In this document: piece by piece, positions 8,591-17,457 of the stretch | How the letters are laid out: every line of letters starts with the position of its first letter | Position numbering within the stretch: position 1 is the first letter of the stretch | NCBI GenBank assembly: GCA_028280885.1 | Contig: JANQKY010000035.1 | Location: 16,970 to 80,969, forward strand | Direction: 5' to 3' | DNA: 64,000 bases | DNA from: Tepidamorphus sp. | GTDB taxonomy: Bacteria > Pseudomonadota > Alphaproteobacteria > Rhizobiales > Tepidamorphaceae | Notes under the pieces: model-generated | What the model saw: only the letters and a program-made list of their open reading frames with translations | What the model was told of the DNA's origin: nothing | Database searches by the model: none | Translations under genes and position numbers: made by a program

Positions 8591-10348
8591 ATGGATGTGT
8601 TCAGCGATTTCACCGGCCGGGTCCACCGGGCCGTCGACACCCTGCGCGAGGATGGCACGCTGCCGGCCGATTGCGATGCAAGCCGCGTCGTCGTCGAGCC
8701 GCCGCGCGATCGGTCGCATGGCGATGTCGCGACCAACGCCGCGCTGGTCTTGGCCAAGCAGGCCCGCTGCAAGCCGCGCGATCTGGCCGACAAGCTGGTC
8801 GCGACGCTGAGTACGTCCGACGATGTGGTCTCCGCCGAGGTGGCCGGACCGGGCTTCGTGAACCTGAGCCTGAGCGAGGCCTATTGGCACCGCCAGCTTG
8901 GCGGCATCGTCTCTGCGGGCGCCGATTTCGGCCGCAGCGCGGTCGGCGCGGGCGAGGCCGTCAATGTCGAATATGTCTCCGCCAACCCGACGGGCCCGCT
9001 CCATGTCGGCCATTGTCGTGGCGCGGTGTTCGGCGACGCACTTGCCGGCCTGCTCGAATTCGCCGGTTTCGTCGTCACCCGGGAATATTACATCAACGAC
9101 GCCGGCGCCCAGGTCGACGTGCTCGCCCGCTCCGCCTTCCTGCGCTACCGCGAAGCGCTCGGCGAGGCGATCGGCGCAATCCCCGAGGGCCTCTATCCCG
9201 GCGACTATCTGAAGCCGGTCGGCGCGGCGCTTGCGGAACAATACGGCGACAGCCTGCTCGGCAGGCCGGAGCCCGAGTGGCTTGCCGATGTCCGGCAGTT
9301 CGCAATCGATGCGATGATGGACCTGATCCGCGACGATCTGGAAACGCTCGGCATCCATCACGCCTTGTTCTATTCGGAACGCTCGCTGCAGGTGCCCGAA
9401 GACAAGATTGCCGGCACGGTCGCCGACCTGCGCGAACGCGGCCTCATCTACGAGGGCCGGCTGCCGCCGCCGAAGGGGCAGTTGCCGGAGGACTGGGAGG
9501 ACCGCGAGCAGACACTGTTCCGGGCGACCGGGTTCGGCGACGACGTCGACCGGCCGCTTCTGAAGTCGGACGGCAGCTATACCTATTTCGCCTCCGACAT
9601 CGCCTATCACCGCGACAAGTATCTGCGTGGCTTCAAGGCGATGATCGACGTGCTCGGCGCCGATCACGGCGGCTATGTCAAGCGCATGCAGGCCGCCGTG
9701 AAGGCCGTAAGCAACGGCGAGGCGGCGCTCGATGTCAAGCTGTGCCAGCTCGTCAAACTGTTTCGCGGCGGCGAGCCGGTCAAGATGTCGAAGCGGGCAG
9801 GGGAGTTCGTCACCCTGCGCGACGTCGTCGACGAGGTCGGCCGCGACGTGGTGCGCTTCATCATGCTGACGCGCAAGAACGACGCGCCGCTCGACTTCGA
9901 CTTCGAGAAGGTCACCGAGCAGTCGAAGGACAATCCGGTCTTCTACGTGCAATACGCCCATGCACGGGCGCATTCGGTGTTCCGCAACGCCGCCGAGGTC
10001 TATCCCGATGTGCGGTTCCCGCTGCAACCCGTTGACGCTGCGGCGCTTGCGGGCCTGACCGACTCCGCCGAGCTTGCGATCGTCAAGACGCTGGCGGAGT
10101 TTCCACGGATGGTGGAAACCGCCGCGATCGCCCACGAGCCGCACCGCATCGCGTTTTATCTCTATGATCTCGCCAGCGCCTTCCATGGCTTATGGAATCG
10201 CGGCAAGGACTTGCCACAATTACGGTTTATTAACTCGGAAGACCGAGTGTTAACCATGGCTAGACTGACTTTGGTTCAGGCCGTCGCGGTGGTGCTTTCG
10301 TCTGGATTGGGCATGCTCGGAGTAGAGCCGCTCGAAGAAATGCGTTGA
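8591..10348 (+). CDS. argS: arginyl-tRNA synthetase
   Basis: A class I aminoacyl-tRNA synthetase (585 residues from ATG 8591) that charges tRNA-Arg. The N-terminal additional domain is followed by [15 protein letters not shown], where HVGH (about residues 137-140) is the HIGH motif. [14 protein letters not shown] (about residue 398) is the KMSKS loop, and the C-terminal helical anticodon domain ends with [13 protein letters not shown]. The frame is open for a further 33 codons upstream, but [11 protein letters not shown] is the expected N-terminus. Part of the same-strand run from dgt to serS. The SPOR protein gene starts 69 bp downstream. Confidence 0.97.
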   Translation: MDVFSDFTGRVHRAVDTLREDGTLPADCDASRVVVEPPRDRSHGDVATNAALVLAKQARCKPRDLADKLVATLSTSDDVVSAEVAGPGFVNLSLSEAYWHRQLGGIVSAGADFGRSAVGAGEAVNVEYVSANPTGPLHVGHCRGAVFGDALAGLLEFAGFVVTREYYINDAGAQVDVLARSAFLRYREALGEAIGAIPEGLYPGDYLKPVGAALAEQYGDSLLGRPEPEWLADVRQFAIDAMMDLIRDDLETLGIHHALFYSERSLQVPEDKIAGTVADLRERGLIYEGRLPPPKGQLPEDWEDREQTLFRATGFGDDVDRPLLKSDGSYTYFASDIAYHRDKYLRGFKAMIDVLGADHGGYVKRMQAAVKAVSNGEAALDVKLCQLVKLFRGGEPVKMSKRAGEFVTLRDVVDEVGRDVVRFIMLTRKNDAPLDFDFEKVTEQSKDNPVFYVQYAHARAHSVFRNAAEVYPDVRFPLQPVDAAALAGLTDSAELAIVKTLAEFPRMVETAAIAHEPHRIAFYLYDLASAFHGLWNRGKDLPQLRFINSEDRVLTMARLTLVQAVAVVLSSGLGMLGVEPLEEMR

Positions 10349-10417
10349 AACGCCGGTTCCGACAGACGACAATGATGGTTAACCCCGCCGCGACCCAGTA
10401 GCGAGTTAGGGTGATTG

Positions 10418-13183
10418 ATGTCGGATACGCAGTATCCAAAGCGTACCCGTCCGGGTGACTACGAACCCCCGGCCGAGACTGCAAACGAAGCTCCGGGCAG
10501 CCGGCAGGTCGAGGACCCGCTGGCCGAACTTGCGCGCCTGATCGACGAGGATCCCTTCGCCGATTTCAACCAGCGCCGCCGCGAGCCTTATCTGACCGGC
10601 AATCCGGCAACCGCTGACGATGCAGCGGCTGGTGATGCCGCCGCCGCCGACACCATTCTCGCGGGCGCAACGTCAGACGAGGTGCCGGTCGCAGCCGCAC
10701 CGGCGGATGGCGGCCTGGTCACGCAATACCTGCAGGAAGCCACCCCTCAGGAGCCGGCTCCACAGGATTTTGCCGGCGAGGGCGCCGCGCCGTCGGCAGA
10801 CCTTCCGCAGCAGGATTACGGCCAGCAGGAATATGGCCACGAACCGACGCCTGCGCCGTTCGAGGCCGGGCCGTCTGCTCCGTCCCCTGGCTTGCCCCAT
10901 GAAGCGCCCTACGAGGCGCCGCATGCCGAGCCGGCGCGCTATGACGATCCGGTCGCCGCGCCCTTCCACTTAGACCCGTTGGCACCGGAGACCGGTTACG
11001 CGGGCGCCGATCAGGCCGGCGCGGACATGCCGGCACCCGCCGCTCAAGCCCCCGCTGATCAAGTTCCTGTCGAAGAGGCGCCGTTCGCCGCAGCGGACCC
11101 GGCTGCGCCCATCCGCCGGATCGAACCGGATTTCGATGTCGCGCCGGCCCAGGCCGGTCAACCCGACATTGTTCACCCGGATACAGCATACACGGAGACG
11201 GCACACACGGATTACGCGGATACGGGTTACACGCCGCCGGCTGCCGACCCGGAACAGCGGATCGAGCCGGCCCTGTTCGAGCACGAAATCCACCGCGCCG
11301 AACCGCAGGTCGAGCCGCAGATCCACGATCCGCTTGCCGGTGGGGCTGTCGGCGCCGAGGCGCCGGAAGGTGGGGCTGCGGCTGCGCCGCAAAGCCTGGA
11401 ACCGGATTTCGATCGCGATGCGACCGAGCGGCTCTATGCCGATCTCGCCGCCGCCACGCAGGCCGCGGAGCCGTCCTTCCAAACCTCCGCGCTCGAGCAG
11501 CCCCTGCCGGACCCCATTACGCCCGATCCCGTTATGCCTGACCTCGGCGCGACCGATCCGGTTCTGCCGGATGCGGGAGCACCGGAGCCTGCGTCCGTGT
11601 CGCCGCCTTACGATCCGGCGGCCGACTTCGAGGCGCGGCTGCTCGAGGATCTACCCGTGCCGGCAGACGAGGTACCGGCGCCGGCACTGCCGCAGACCGA
11701 TGTCCCGCCGGTGCCTGCTGCGCCGAGCGTGTCCGTCGACCCGCCGGCCGGTGCGTCGCCGCACGGTTTCGATCCCGGCGACCTCAGCGGGCTCACGGGC
11801 GCCGCGACCGCCCAGCCGCCTCTTGGCGAACCATCTCTTGGTGGACAGGCACCGCAGCAATCTGCGCGCGGGGCTCCCGCCGTCGACCTGTCGGGCCTGG
11901 AAGCTGAACTCGCGAACACCGACTTTACGCAAACTGATCCGGTGTTCGACGAATCCGGCCATGTCCCGCCGATGGAGAGCGAGGACGCCAATGCCGGGAC
12001 GTCCCGCCGGCGCGGACTGTTCATCCTGGCCGGCCTGATCGCCGTCGTCGTCGTCGGCGGCGCGGGCGCCTTCTTCGTCAATCTGTTCGGCGGTGGCGAG
12101 GCCAGCGGTCCGGCGCCGGTCATCCGCGCCGACAAGTCGCCGACCAAGGTGCAGCCCCAGCAGAGCGGCGAGCAACCCGCGCAGGAGCAGGGCAAGCTCG
12201 TCTATGACCGTGTCAGCGGCGATGGCAGCGACGAAAACACCAAACTGGTGCCGCGCCAGGAAGAAATCGCCGATGTCGGCGGCAAGGCGGTGCGGGTGAT
12301 CAATCCGAACGCCGAGGAAACCGGCCTGCGCGGCACGTCGAACGGCACCGGTTCGGCGCTGCTCGACGAGGATGCGCCAAAGCGCGTGCGCACCGTGGTC
12401 GTCAAGCCGGACGGCACGATCGTCGGCGAGATCGAGCCGCCGATCGAACCGCAGACGGATCAGAGCCCGGCGCCCCTTACGCAAGGCCAGACTCAGGGAA
12501 CAGGCCAGGAGCAATCCGGCCAGCAGGCGGCGCTGCAGCCCGCGCCGCTGCCCGGACAGGACGGTTCTTCCCTCGACAGTGGCGCCAGCCAGGCGACGAC
12601 GCCCGGCCTTCAGGGCGGGCAGGAAGGGGCGGCGTCGACCGATAGCGCGGCGACTGCCGAAGGCGGCGTCCCGCTGCCACGGGCGCGCCCGTCCGACCTG
12701 CCCAGAAGCGAGGCGGCGCCCGTCCAGACGCAATCATCGCAGGGCGCGGCCTCGAATTTCGTTCCGCCCTCGGCACCGTCGGCGAACAACGCGCGCTCCA
12801 ACCAGCCGATCTCTCTGACGCCCACCGGCAACCAGACTCAGACGCAGGCGACCCAGACGGCCACGCAGACCGCGGCCGCCCAGACGCAGGCTGCCCAGCA
12901 GGCGAGCGCGCCGCAGACGACCACCTTCCCGGCGGGTTCCTTCGTCGTGCAGGTCGCCGCCAGCCGCAACGAGCAGGACGCCCGCAGCACGGCCGCGTCG
13001 ATCAGCCAGCGCTACAGCGGCCAGCTGTCCGGTTATTCGCCGCAGGTCGAGCGCGCCGATCTCGGCGATCGCGGAATCTACTATCGCGTCGGGGTCGGGC
13101 CGATGAACACGCAGGCCGCCGCCAACTCGCTGTGTTCCAACCTGAAATCGGCCGGACTGGACTGCTTCGTCCGGCGAAACTGA
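10418..13183 (+). CDS. large membrane-anchored SPOR-domain protein
   Basis: A 921-residue protein. The first 520 or so residues are low-complexity, rich in Pro, Ala, Asp and Glu and probably disordered. One transmembrane helix follows (RRGLFILAGLIAVVVVGG, near residue 530). Then comes a Gln/Thr/Ala-rich periplasmic linker and a C-terminal SPOR domain (from about residue 840: FVVQVAASRNEQDA to SAGLDCFVRRN). SPOR domains bind glycan strands stripped of stem peptides, and thereby gather at the division septum. The layout predicts a bitopic inner-membrane protein with a very long cytoplasmic tail. Start is ATG 10418; a TTG lies one codon upstream. The neighbouring nagZ also handles peptidoglycan. 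The protein is longer than I would expect for its homologues, mainly because of the N-terminal disordered part; its exact role is unknown. Confidence 0.88.
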   Translation: MSDTQYPKRTRPGDYEPPAETANEAPGSRQVEDPLAELARLIDEDPFADFNQRRREPYLTGNPATADDAAAGDAAAADTILAGATSDEVPVAAAPADGGLVTQYLQEATPQEPAPQDFAGEGAAPSADLPQQDYGQQEYGHEPTPAPFEAGPSAPSPGLPHEAPYEAPHAEPARYDDPVAAPFHLDPLAPETGYAGADQAGADMPAPAAQAPADQVPVEEAPFAAADPAAPIRRIEPDFDVAPAQAGQPDIVHPDTAYTETAHTDYADTGYTPPAADPEQRIEPALFEHEIHRAEPQVEPQIHDPLAGGAVGAEAPEGGAAAAPQSLEPDFDRDATERLYADLAAATQAAEPSFQTSALEQPLPDPITPDPVMPDLGATDPVLPDAGAPEPASVSPPYDPAADFEARLLEDLPVPADEVPAPALPQTDVPPVPAAPSVSVDPPAGASPHGFDPGDLSGLTGAATAQPPLGEPSLGGQAPQQSARGAPAVDLSGLEAELANTDFTQTDPVFDESGHVPPMESEDANAGTSRRRGLFILAGLIAVVVVGGAGAFFVNLFGGGEASGPAPVIRADKSPTKVQPQQSGEQPAQEQGKLVYDRVSGDGSDENTKLVPRQEEIADVGGKAVRVINPNAEETGLRGTSNGTGSALLDEDAPKRVRTVVVKPDGTIVGEIEPPIEPQTDQSPAPLTQGQTQGTGQEQSGQQAALQPAPLPGQDGSSLDSGASQATTPGLQGGQEGAASTDSAATAEGGVPLPRARPSDLPRSEAAPVQTQSSQGAASNFVPPSAPSANNARSNQPISLTPTGNQTQTQATQTATQTAAAQTQAAQQASAPQTTTFPAGSFVVQVAASRNEQDARSTAASISQRYSGQLSGYSPQVERADLGDRGIYYRVGVGPMNTQAAANSLCSNLKSAGLDCFVRRN

Positions 13184-13262
13184 GCGCCCTTCATGGCAAC
13201 CGGGCCGGATCTTGCGATCCGGTCCTGTTGACCGGCGCCATCGCGCCGGGTAAGCCGCCCCT

Positions 13263-14330
13263 ATGGCAACGCGATCCTTCATAACCGGATGCGCCGGCGC
13301 CGTCCTGTCCGATGCCGAGCGCGCCTTCCTGCGGGATACGGATCCCTGGGGCCTCATCCTGTTCGCCCGCAACTGCGAAACGCCCGATCAGATCCGGACC
13401 CTCGTGGCGGATTTCCGTGACAGTGTCGGGCGCGCCGATGCGCCGGTCCTGATCGACCAGGAAGGCGGCCGCGTCCAGCGCCTCAAACCGCCGCACTGGC
13501 CGGATTATCCCGCCGCCGGCCGGATCGGCCGGCTCTACGACACCGATCCGGACGAGGGGCTACATGCCGCCTGGCTGCATGGCCGGCTGATCGGCGAGGA
13601 CCTGTACGGACTCGGTATCACGGTCGATTGCCTGCCTTGCCTGGATATCCGCACGCCCGAAACTCACGCGGCGATCGGCGACCGGTCCTTCGGCGCTGAT
13701 CCGGCGCGCATCGTCGCCCTTGCCGAGGCCCAGGTCCGTGGGCTTGCGGCTGCCGGCATCGCGCCGGTGATGAAACACATGCCCGGTCACGGCCGGGCAA
13801 CGATCGACAGCCATTTCGAGCTGCCGGTCGTTGGGTCGGATCGTGACGAACTGGAACGCACGGATTTCGCGCCGTTCCGCCAGATGGCGGCCCCGTCGAT
13901 TGGGCTGCCGACAGGCCTGCCGATGGGAATGACCGCCCATGTCGTCTACGAAGCCATCGATAAGGCCGCGCCGGCGACGCTGTCGTATGAGGTGATCGAT
14001 GCTATCATTCGCGGATCGATCGGGTTCGACGGTTTGCTGATGAGCGATGATCTTTCCATGCAGGCGCTGAGCGGATCGCTCGACGAGCGGGCGCGCGGCG
14101 CCATCGCCGCCGGCTGCGACCTGGCCCTGCACTGTAACGGCAATGCCGCCGAAATGGCCGCCGTCGCCGAGGCCGTGCCGCATCTGACCGGCCGGGCCGC
14201 CGAGCGGGCTGCAACGGCACTCCGGTTTGCCGCGCGCCAGGAAACCGATCTCGACGCCGCCAGACGGGAATTCGAGGCGCTTGCCGAGAAGGCCCGGTCG
14301 CTTGATCCCGCGGGCGGACCGGTGTCGTGA
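13263..14330 (+). CDS. nagZ: beta-N-acetylhexosaminidase NagZ
   Basis: A 355-residue glycoside hydrolase family 3 enzyme that removes GlcNAc from 1,6-anhydro-muropeptides in the cytoplasm, a step in peptidoglycan recycling. Visible family features are DQEGGRVQRL near the N-terminus, KHMPGHGRATIDSHFELP with the catalytic histidine loop, and DGLLMSDDLSMQAL with the nucleophilic Asp. There is no signal peptide, as expected for a cytosolic enzyme. Its last 4 bp (GTGA) overlap the start of scpA. AnmK at 51695 works on a later step of the same recycling route. NagZ products can regulate AmpR-type systems in other bacteria; nothing here shows that. Confidence 0.95.
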   Translation: MATRSFITGCAGAVLSDAERAFLRDTDPWGLILFARNCETPDQIRTLVADFRDSVGRADAPVLIDQEGGRVQRLKPPHWPDYPAAGRIGRLYDTDPDEGLHAAWLHGRLIGEDLYGLGITVDCLPCLDIRTPETHAAIGDRSFGADPARIVALAEAQVRGLAAAGIAPVMKHMPGHGRATIDSHFELPVVGSDRDELERTDFAPFRQMAAPSIGLPTGLPMGMTAHVVYEAIDKAAPATLSYEVIDAIIRGSIGFDGLLMSDDLSMQALSGSLDERARGAIAAGCDLALHCNGNAAEMAAVAEAVPHLTGRAAERAATALRFAARQETDLDAARREFEALAEKARSLDPAGGPVS

Positions 14331-15151
14331 CCGGCCCCGAGAAGGACCTCTGGGGCGAAACGCCGGAGCGGATCCGCAATCCGGCCGCCTCCCGCCCGCC
14401 GGCCGATGCCTTTCTCGTCGATGTGGAAGGCTTCGAGGGGCCGCTCGACCTGCTGCTCGCCCTTGCCCGCGCACAGAAGGTCGATCTCGCCCGGATTTCG
14501 ATCCTCGCGCTCGCCGAGCAATATGTCGCCTTCATCAACGAGGCGCGGCGGCTGCGGCTGGAGCTGGCCGCCGACTATCTCGTCATGGCCTCCTGGCTTG
14601 CCTATCTGAAGTCGCGGCTGCTTCTGCCCAAACAGGCCGACGACGAGGAGCCGACGGGCGAGGAGATGGCCGCCGTCCTGGCCTTCCGGCTGCAGCGCCT
14701 GGAAGCGATGCGCGATGCCTCGGTGAAGCTCGTCAACCGCAACCGGCTCGGCCGGGACGTCTTCCCGCGCGGCCAGCCGGAAGGCGTCCGCGTGGAGCGC
14801 CGCAGCATCTATCACGCAACGCTCTACGATCTGCTGAAGGCCTATGGCGAGCAGCGCAGCCGCCAGGCGATCAGCCGCGTGGTGCTCGCGCCGCGCAAGG
14901 TCGTGTCGCTCAAAGCCGCCCGCGAGATCCTCGAGCGCCTGGTCGGCGATATCGCCGCCTGGACGCCGCTCGACGCGCTGGTCGATGAATTCATCGAAGA
15001 CCCGGAGATGAAGCGCACCGCCACCGCCAGCACCTTCACCGCGAGCCTCGAACTGTGCCGCGAGGGGCAGATCGAGTTGAGGCAGGAGACGACGTTCGGG
15101 CCGCTCTACATGCGCGCGCCCGACCGCACGCCGCGCGGATCGGGCCGGTAG
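14327..15151 (+). CDS. scpA: segregation and condensation protein A
   Basis: The kleisin of the Smc-ScpAB complex, which bridges the Smc heads and compacts and segregates the chromosome. The 274-residue protein shows the usual EGFEGPLDLLLALARAQKVDL start motif region (split here by the length limit: EGFEGPLDLLLALAR), then AADYLVMASWLAYLKSRLLL. The C-terminal winged-helix part ends in FTASLELCREGQIEL. The GTG start overlaps the nagZ stop by 4 bp, a sign of translational coupling, and scpB follows after 3 bp. The order nagZ-scpA-scpB is common in Hyphomicrobiales. No smc gene is in this window. Confidence 0.94.
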   Translation: MTGPEKDLWGETPERIRNPAASRPPADAFLVDVEGFEGPLDLLLALARAQKVDLARISILALAEQYVAFINEARRLRLELAADYLVMASWLAYLKSRLLLPKQADDEEPTGEEMAAVLAFRLQRLEAMRDASVKLVNRNRLGRDVFPRGQPEGVRVERRSIYHATLYDLLKAYGEQRSRQAISRVVLAPRKVVSLKAAREILERLVGDIAAWTPLDALVDEFIEDPEMKRTATASTFTASLELCREGQIELRQETTFGPLYMRAPDRTPRGSGR

Positions 15152-15154
15152 GCG

Positions 15155-15826
15155 ATGAGCGATCCCGGCGACAACGTCACCAGCATGACGCCGAGCGAGC
15201 GGCGCGAGCAGTTGCGCATGCTCGAGGCGCTGCTGTTTGCCGCCACCGAGCCGTTGGATCTGGCGACCCTGCGGTCGCGCCTGCCGAACGATGCCGATAT
15301 CGAGATGCTGCTGTCGGAATTGCAGGCGGTCTATGCAAATCGCGGCGTCAATCTGGTCACGGTCGGCGGCAAATGGCGGTTCCGCACCGCCGATGACCTG
15401 TCCTTCCTGCTGCGCCGCGACGCGGTTGAACAGCGGCAATTGTCGCGGGCCGCGCTTGAGACGCTGGCGATCGTCGCCTATCACCAGCCGACGACGCGTG
15501 CCGAGATCGAGGAAATCCGTGGCGTCAGCATTTCCAAGGGCGTGCTGGATGTCCTGATGGAAGCAGGCTGGATCCGCATGCGCGGCCGCCGGCGCACGCC
15601 GGGCCGGCCGGTCACCTATGGCACGACGGAGGCGTTTCTCGACCATTTCGGACTGGAGAGCCTGCGCGATTTGCCCGGTGTGGAGGAACTGAAGGGCGCC
15701 GGACTGCTCGACAGCCGCCTGCCGCCCAATTTCGCGGTGCCGACGCCCGACGGGTCGGACCTTGCAGACGATGAGGATCCGCTCGAACAGGGCGATCTGT
15801 GGACCGAGGACGAAACGGATCGCTGA
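15155..15826 (+). CDS. scpB: segregation and condensation protein B
   Basis: The winged-helix partner of ScpA in the Smc condensin complex (223 residues). Recognised by LRMLEALLFAATEPLD at the N-terminus, LSRAALETLAIVAYHQPTTR and IEEIRGVSISKGVLDVL in the middle, and GRRRTPGRPVTYGTTEAFLDHFGL. The C-terminus is a short acidic tail (DGSDLADDEDPLEQGDLW). It sits 3 bp after scpA, and its stop overlaps the next start as ATGA, so the ABC ATPase gene downstream is translationally coupled to it. Confidence 0.95.
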   Translation: MSDPGDNVTSMTPSERREQLRMLEALLFAATEPLDLATLRSRLPNDADIEMLLSELQAVYANRGVNLVTVGGKWRFRTADDLSFLLRRDAVEQRQLSRAALETLAIVAYHQPTTRAEIEEIRGVSISKGVLDVLMEAGWIRMRGRRRTPGRPVTYGTTEAFLDHFGLESLRDLPGVEELKGAGLLDSRLPPNFAVPTPDGSDLADDEDPLEQGDLWTEDETDR

Positions 15827-17040
15827 TGTCGGTTGTTTCCCGTGACGAACCGTCGCAGCCGGTGGCAGGCGATCTTGCGCCCAAGGGCCCCGGGCTGTCC
15901 CGCTGGGGACGGCGCGGCACGGCGGGCGCGGTCATCGCCGCCGGGCTGGAATTCGACGCGGTATCCCATGCCTACGAGACCGCCCAGGCGGTCGATCGGG
16001 TGACGCTCGAAATCGAACCGGCCGAATTCGTCTGCCTGCTCGGACCCTCCGGCTGCGGCAAGACAACCTTGCTGAAGCTCGCCGCCGGTCTCGAGGTGCC
16101 GGCGGCCGGCGCGATCCGCATCAACGGCCGGGAGGTGTCGGGACCAGGCGGCTTCGTGCCGCCGGAGCGGCGCGGCGTCGGGTTGATGTTCCAGGATTTC
16201 GCACTGTTTCCGCATCTCTCGGTGCTGAGCAACGTCATGTTCGGCCTGTCGGACCTCGCCCGCGAGGCGGCCCGGAACGAGGCGCTGAAGGCGCTTGCCC
16301 GCGTCGACATGGAGGCCTACGCGGCGGTTTATCCGCACGCGCTGTCCGGTGGCGAGCAGCAGCGCGTGGCGCTTGCCCGGGCGATCGCGCCACGGCCGAG
16401 CATCCTTTTGATGGACGAGCCGTTTTCCGGCCTCGACAGCCGCCTGCGCGACGAGGTGCGCGACGAAACGCTCGCTGTCCTGCGCGAGACGCGGGCGACC
16501 TGCATCATCGTCACCCACGATCCGGAGGAGGCGATGCGGATGGCCGATCGCATCGTCTTGATGCGGTCCGGCCGGCTCGTCCAGGTCGGCTCCGCCTCCG
16601 ATCTCTATCACCGGCCCGCCGACCTTGCCGCCGCTCGCTTCTTCAGCGAACTGAACGAAGTGCCCGGCATCGTCGCCGAGGGCAGGGTATCGACGCCGAT
16701 CGGCGACTTTAGTGGGCACGGCGCCACCGCCGGCAAGGCAACGGGCGAGGCCGTCACCGTCTGCGTGCGCCCGCACGGGATTTCGCTGACCGAACCGGGG
16801 CAGGGCGTATCGGGACAGGGCGTATCGGGACGCCTGCTGCAGCGCCGTTTCGTCGGCGAGGTGGAATTGCTGGAAATCGCGGTCGATGGCATCGACCAGC
16901 CATTGAAGGCGCGCGCGCGCATCTTAAATCAGGGGGCGGATGGCACCGAGGTCGGGGCCGAAGTGGGTGTCGCGATAAACGAGGCGGCCGTCCTGGTGTT
17001 TCCGGCAAATGGCGACCGGCCGACAGGCGCCCGGCGTTAA
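15826..17040 (+). CDS. orphan ABC transporter ATP-binding protein (CUT1/FbpC-like)
   Basis: A 404-residue ABC ATPase. Walker A is GPSGCGKTT (about residues 73-81), the Q-loop is LMFQDFALFPHLSV, the signature is LSGGEQQRVALARA, Walker B is ILLMDEPFSGLD and the switch histidine is in IIVTHDPEEAMRMADR. The C-terminal 130 residues form a TOBE-like regulatory domain, as in importers for iron(III), putrescine, sulfate or sugars. No permease or binding-protein gene is nearby, so the substrate is unknown. The ATG at 15826 overlaps the scpB stop (ATGA); an in-frame start upstream is possible but unlikely. The first 45 residues precede the ATPase domain and are not recognisable. In relatives I recall scpB followed directly by tatA, so this looks like an insertion into a conserved order. 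Confidence 0.88.
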   Translation: MSVVSRDEPSQPVAGDLAPKGPGLSRWGRRGTAGAVIAAGLEFDAVSHAYETAQAVDRVTLEIEPAEFVCLLGPSGCGKTTLLKLAAGLEVPAAGAIRINGREVSGPGGFVPPERRGVGLMFQDFALFPHLSVLSNVMFGLSDLAREAARNEALKALARVDMEAYAAVYPHALSGGEQQRVALARAIAPRPSILLMDEPFSGLDSRLRDEVRDETLAVLRETRATCIIVTHDPEEAMRMADRIVLMRSGRLVQVGSASDLYHRPADLAAARFFSELNEVPGIVAEGRVSTPIGDFSGHGATAGKATGEAVTVCVRPHGISLTEPGQGVSGQGVSGRLLQRRFVGEVELLEIAVDGIDQPLKARARILNQGADGTEVGAEVGVAINEAAVLVFPANGDRPTGARR

Positions 17041-17128
17041 CCAAAACAGTGACGTGAGTTGCGGCACGACAGTGACCTCTGTAATGTCCAGCCCAACCGT
17101 ATCTTTAAGAGAAGTGAGGAGAGCGTAG

Positions 17129-17353
17129 ATGGCTCCCAGTTGGTTTCAGATCCTGATCGTCGTTGTCCTGCTCGTGCTGCTCTTCGGGCGCGGCAAGATC
17201 TCCGAGCTGATGGGCGACGTCGCCAAGGGCATCAAGAGCTTCAAGAAGGGCATGTCCGAGGAAGAGGCCGCCGACGATGGCAAGACCATCGAGCACAAGG
17301 CGAGCGAGACGGTCGAGACGACCACCAAGGAAACCGCCAAGAAAGCGGGCTGA
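17129..17353 (+). CDS. tatA: Sec-independent protein translocase subunit TatA
   Basis: The 74-residue pore-forming subunit of the twin-arginine translocase. One N-terminal transmembrane helix ([16 protein letters not shown]) is followed by the hinge and amphipathic helix [24 protein letters not shown] then leads into a charged, soluble tail. The conserved FG-R-K pattern after the helix is intact. A Shine-Dalgarno-like GAGGAGAG lies 6-10 bp before the ATG. It is the first gene of tatABC, separated from tatB by a 104-bp gap holding two hairpins that may help keep TatA in excess over TatB and TatC. Confidence 0.96.
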   Translation: MAPSWFQILIVVVLLVLLFGRGKISELMGDVAKGIKSFKKGMSEEEAADDGKTIEHKASETVETTTKETAKKAG

Positions 17354-17374
17354 TCGCCCGGTTTTGACGCGAAG

Positions 17375-17436
17375 CCGGCCGGTTTTCCGGCCGGAGACTG
17401 TCCGGGACGGGCCGGCCTGCGAAAGGTCTGGCCGGC
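17375..17436 (+). promoter_or_regulatory. two stem-loops in the tatA-tatB intergenic region
   Basis: Hairpin 1 is CCGGCCGG-TTTT-CCGGCCGG (17375-17394), a perfect 8-bp GC-only stem with a tetraloop. Hairpin 2 is GCCGGCC (17411-17417) paired with GGCCGGC (17430-17436) around a 12-nt loop. Neither is followed by a T-run, so full termination is unlikely. They could stabilise the upstream tatA message or attenuate read-through. Their sequence is visible; the function is inferred. Confidence 0.55.
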
Positions 17437-17457
17437 ACGGGCTCGGCGGAGACGCGC

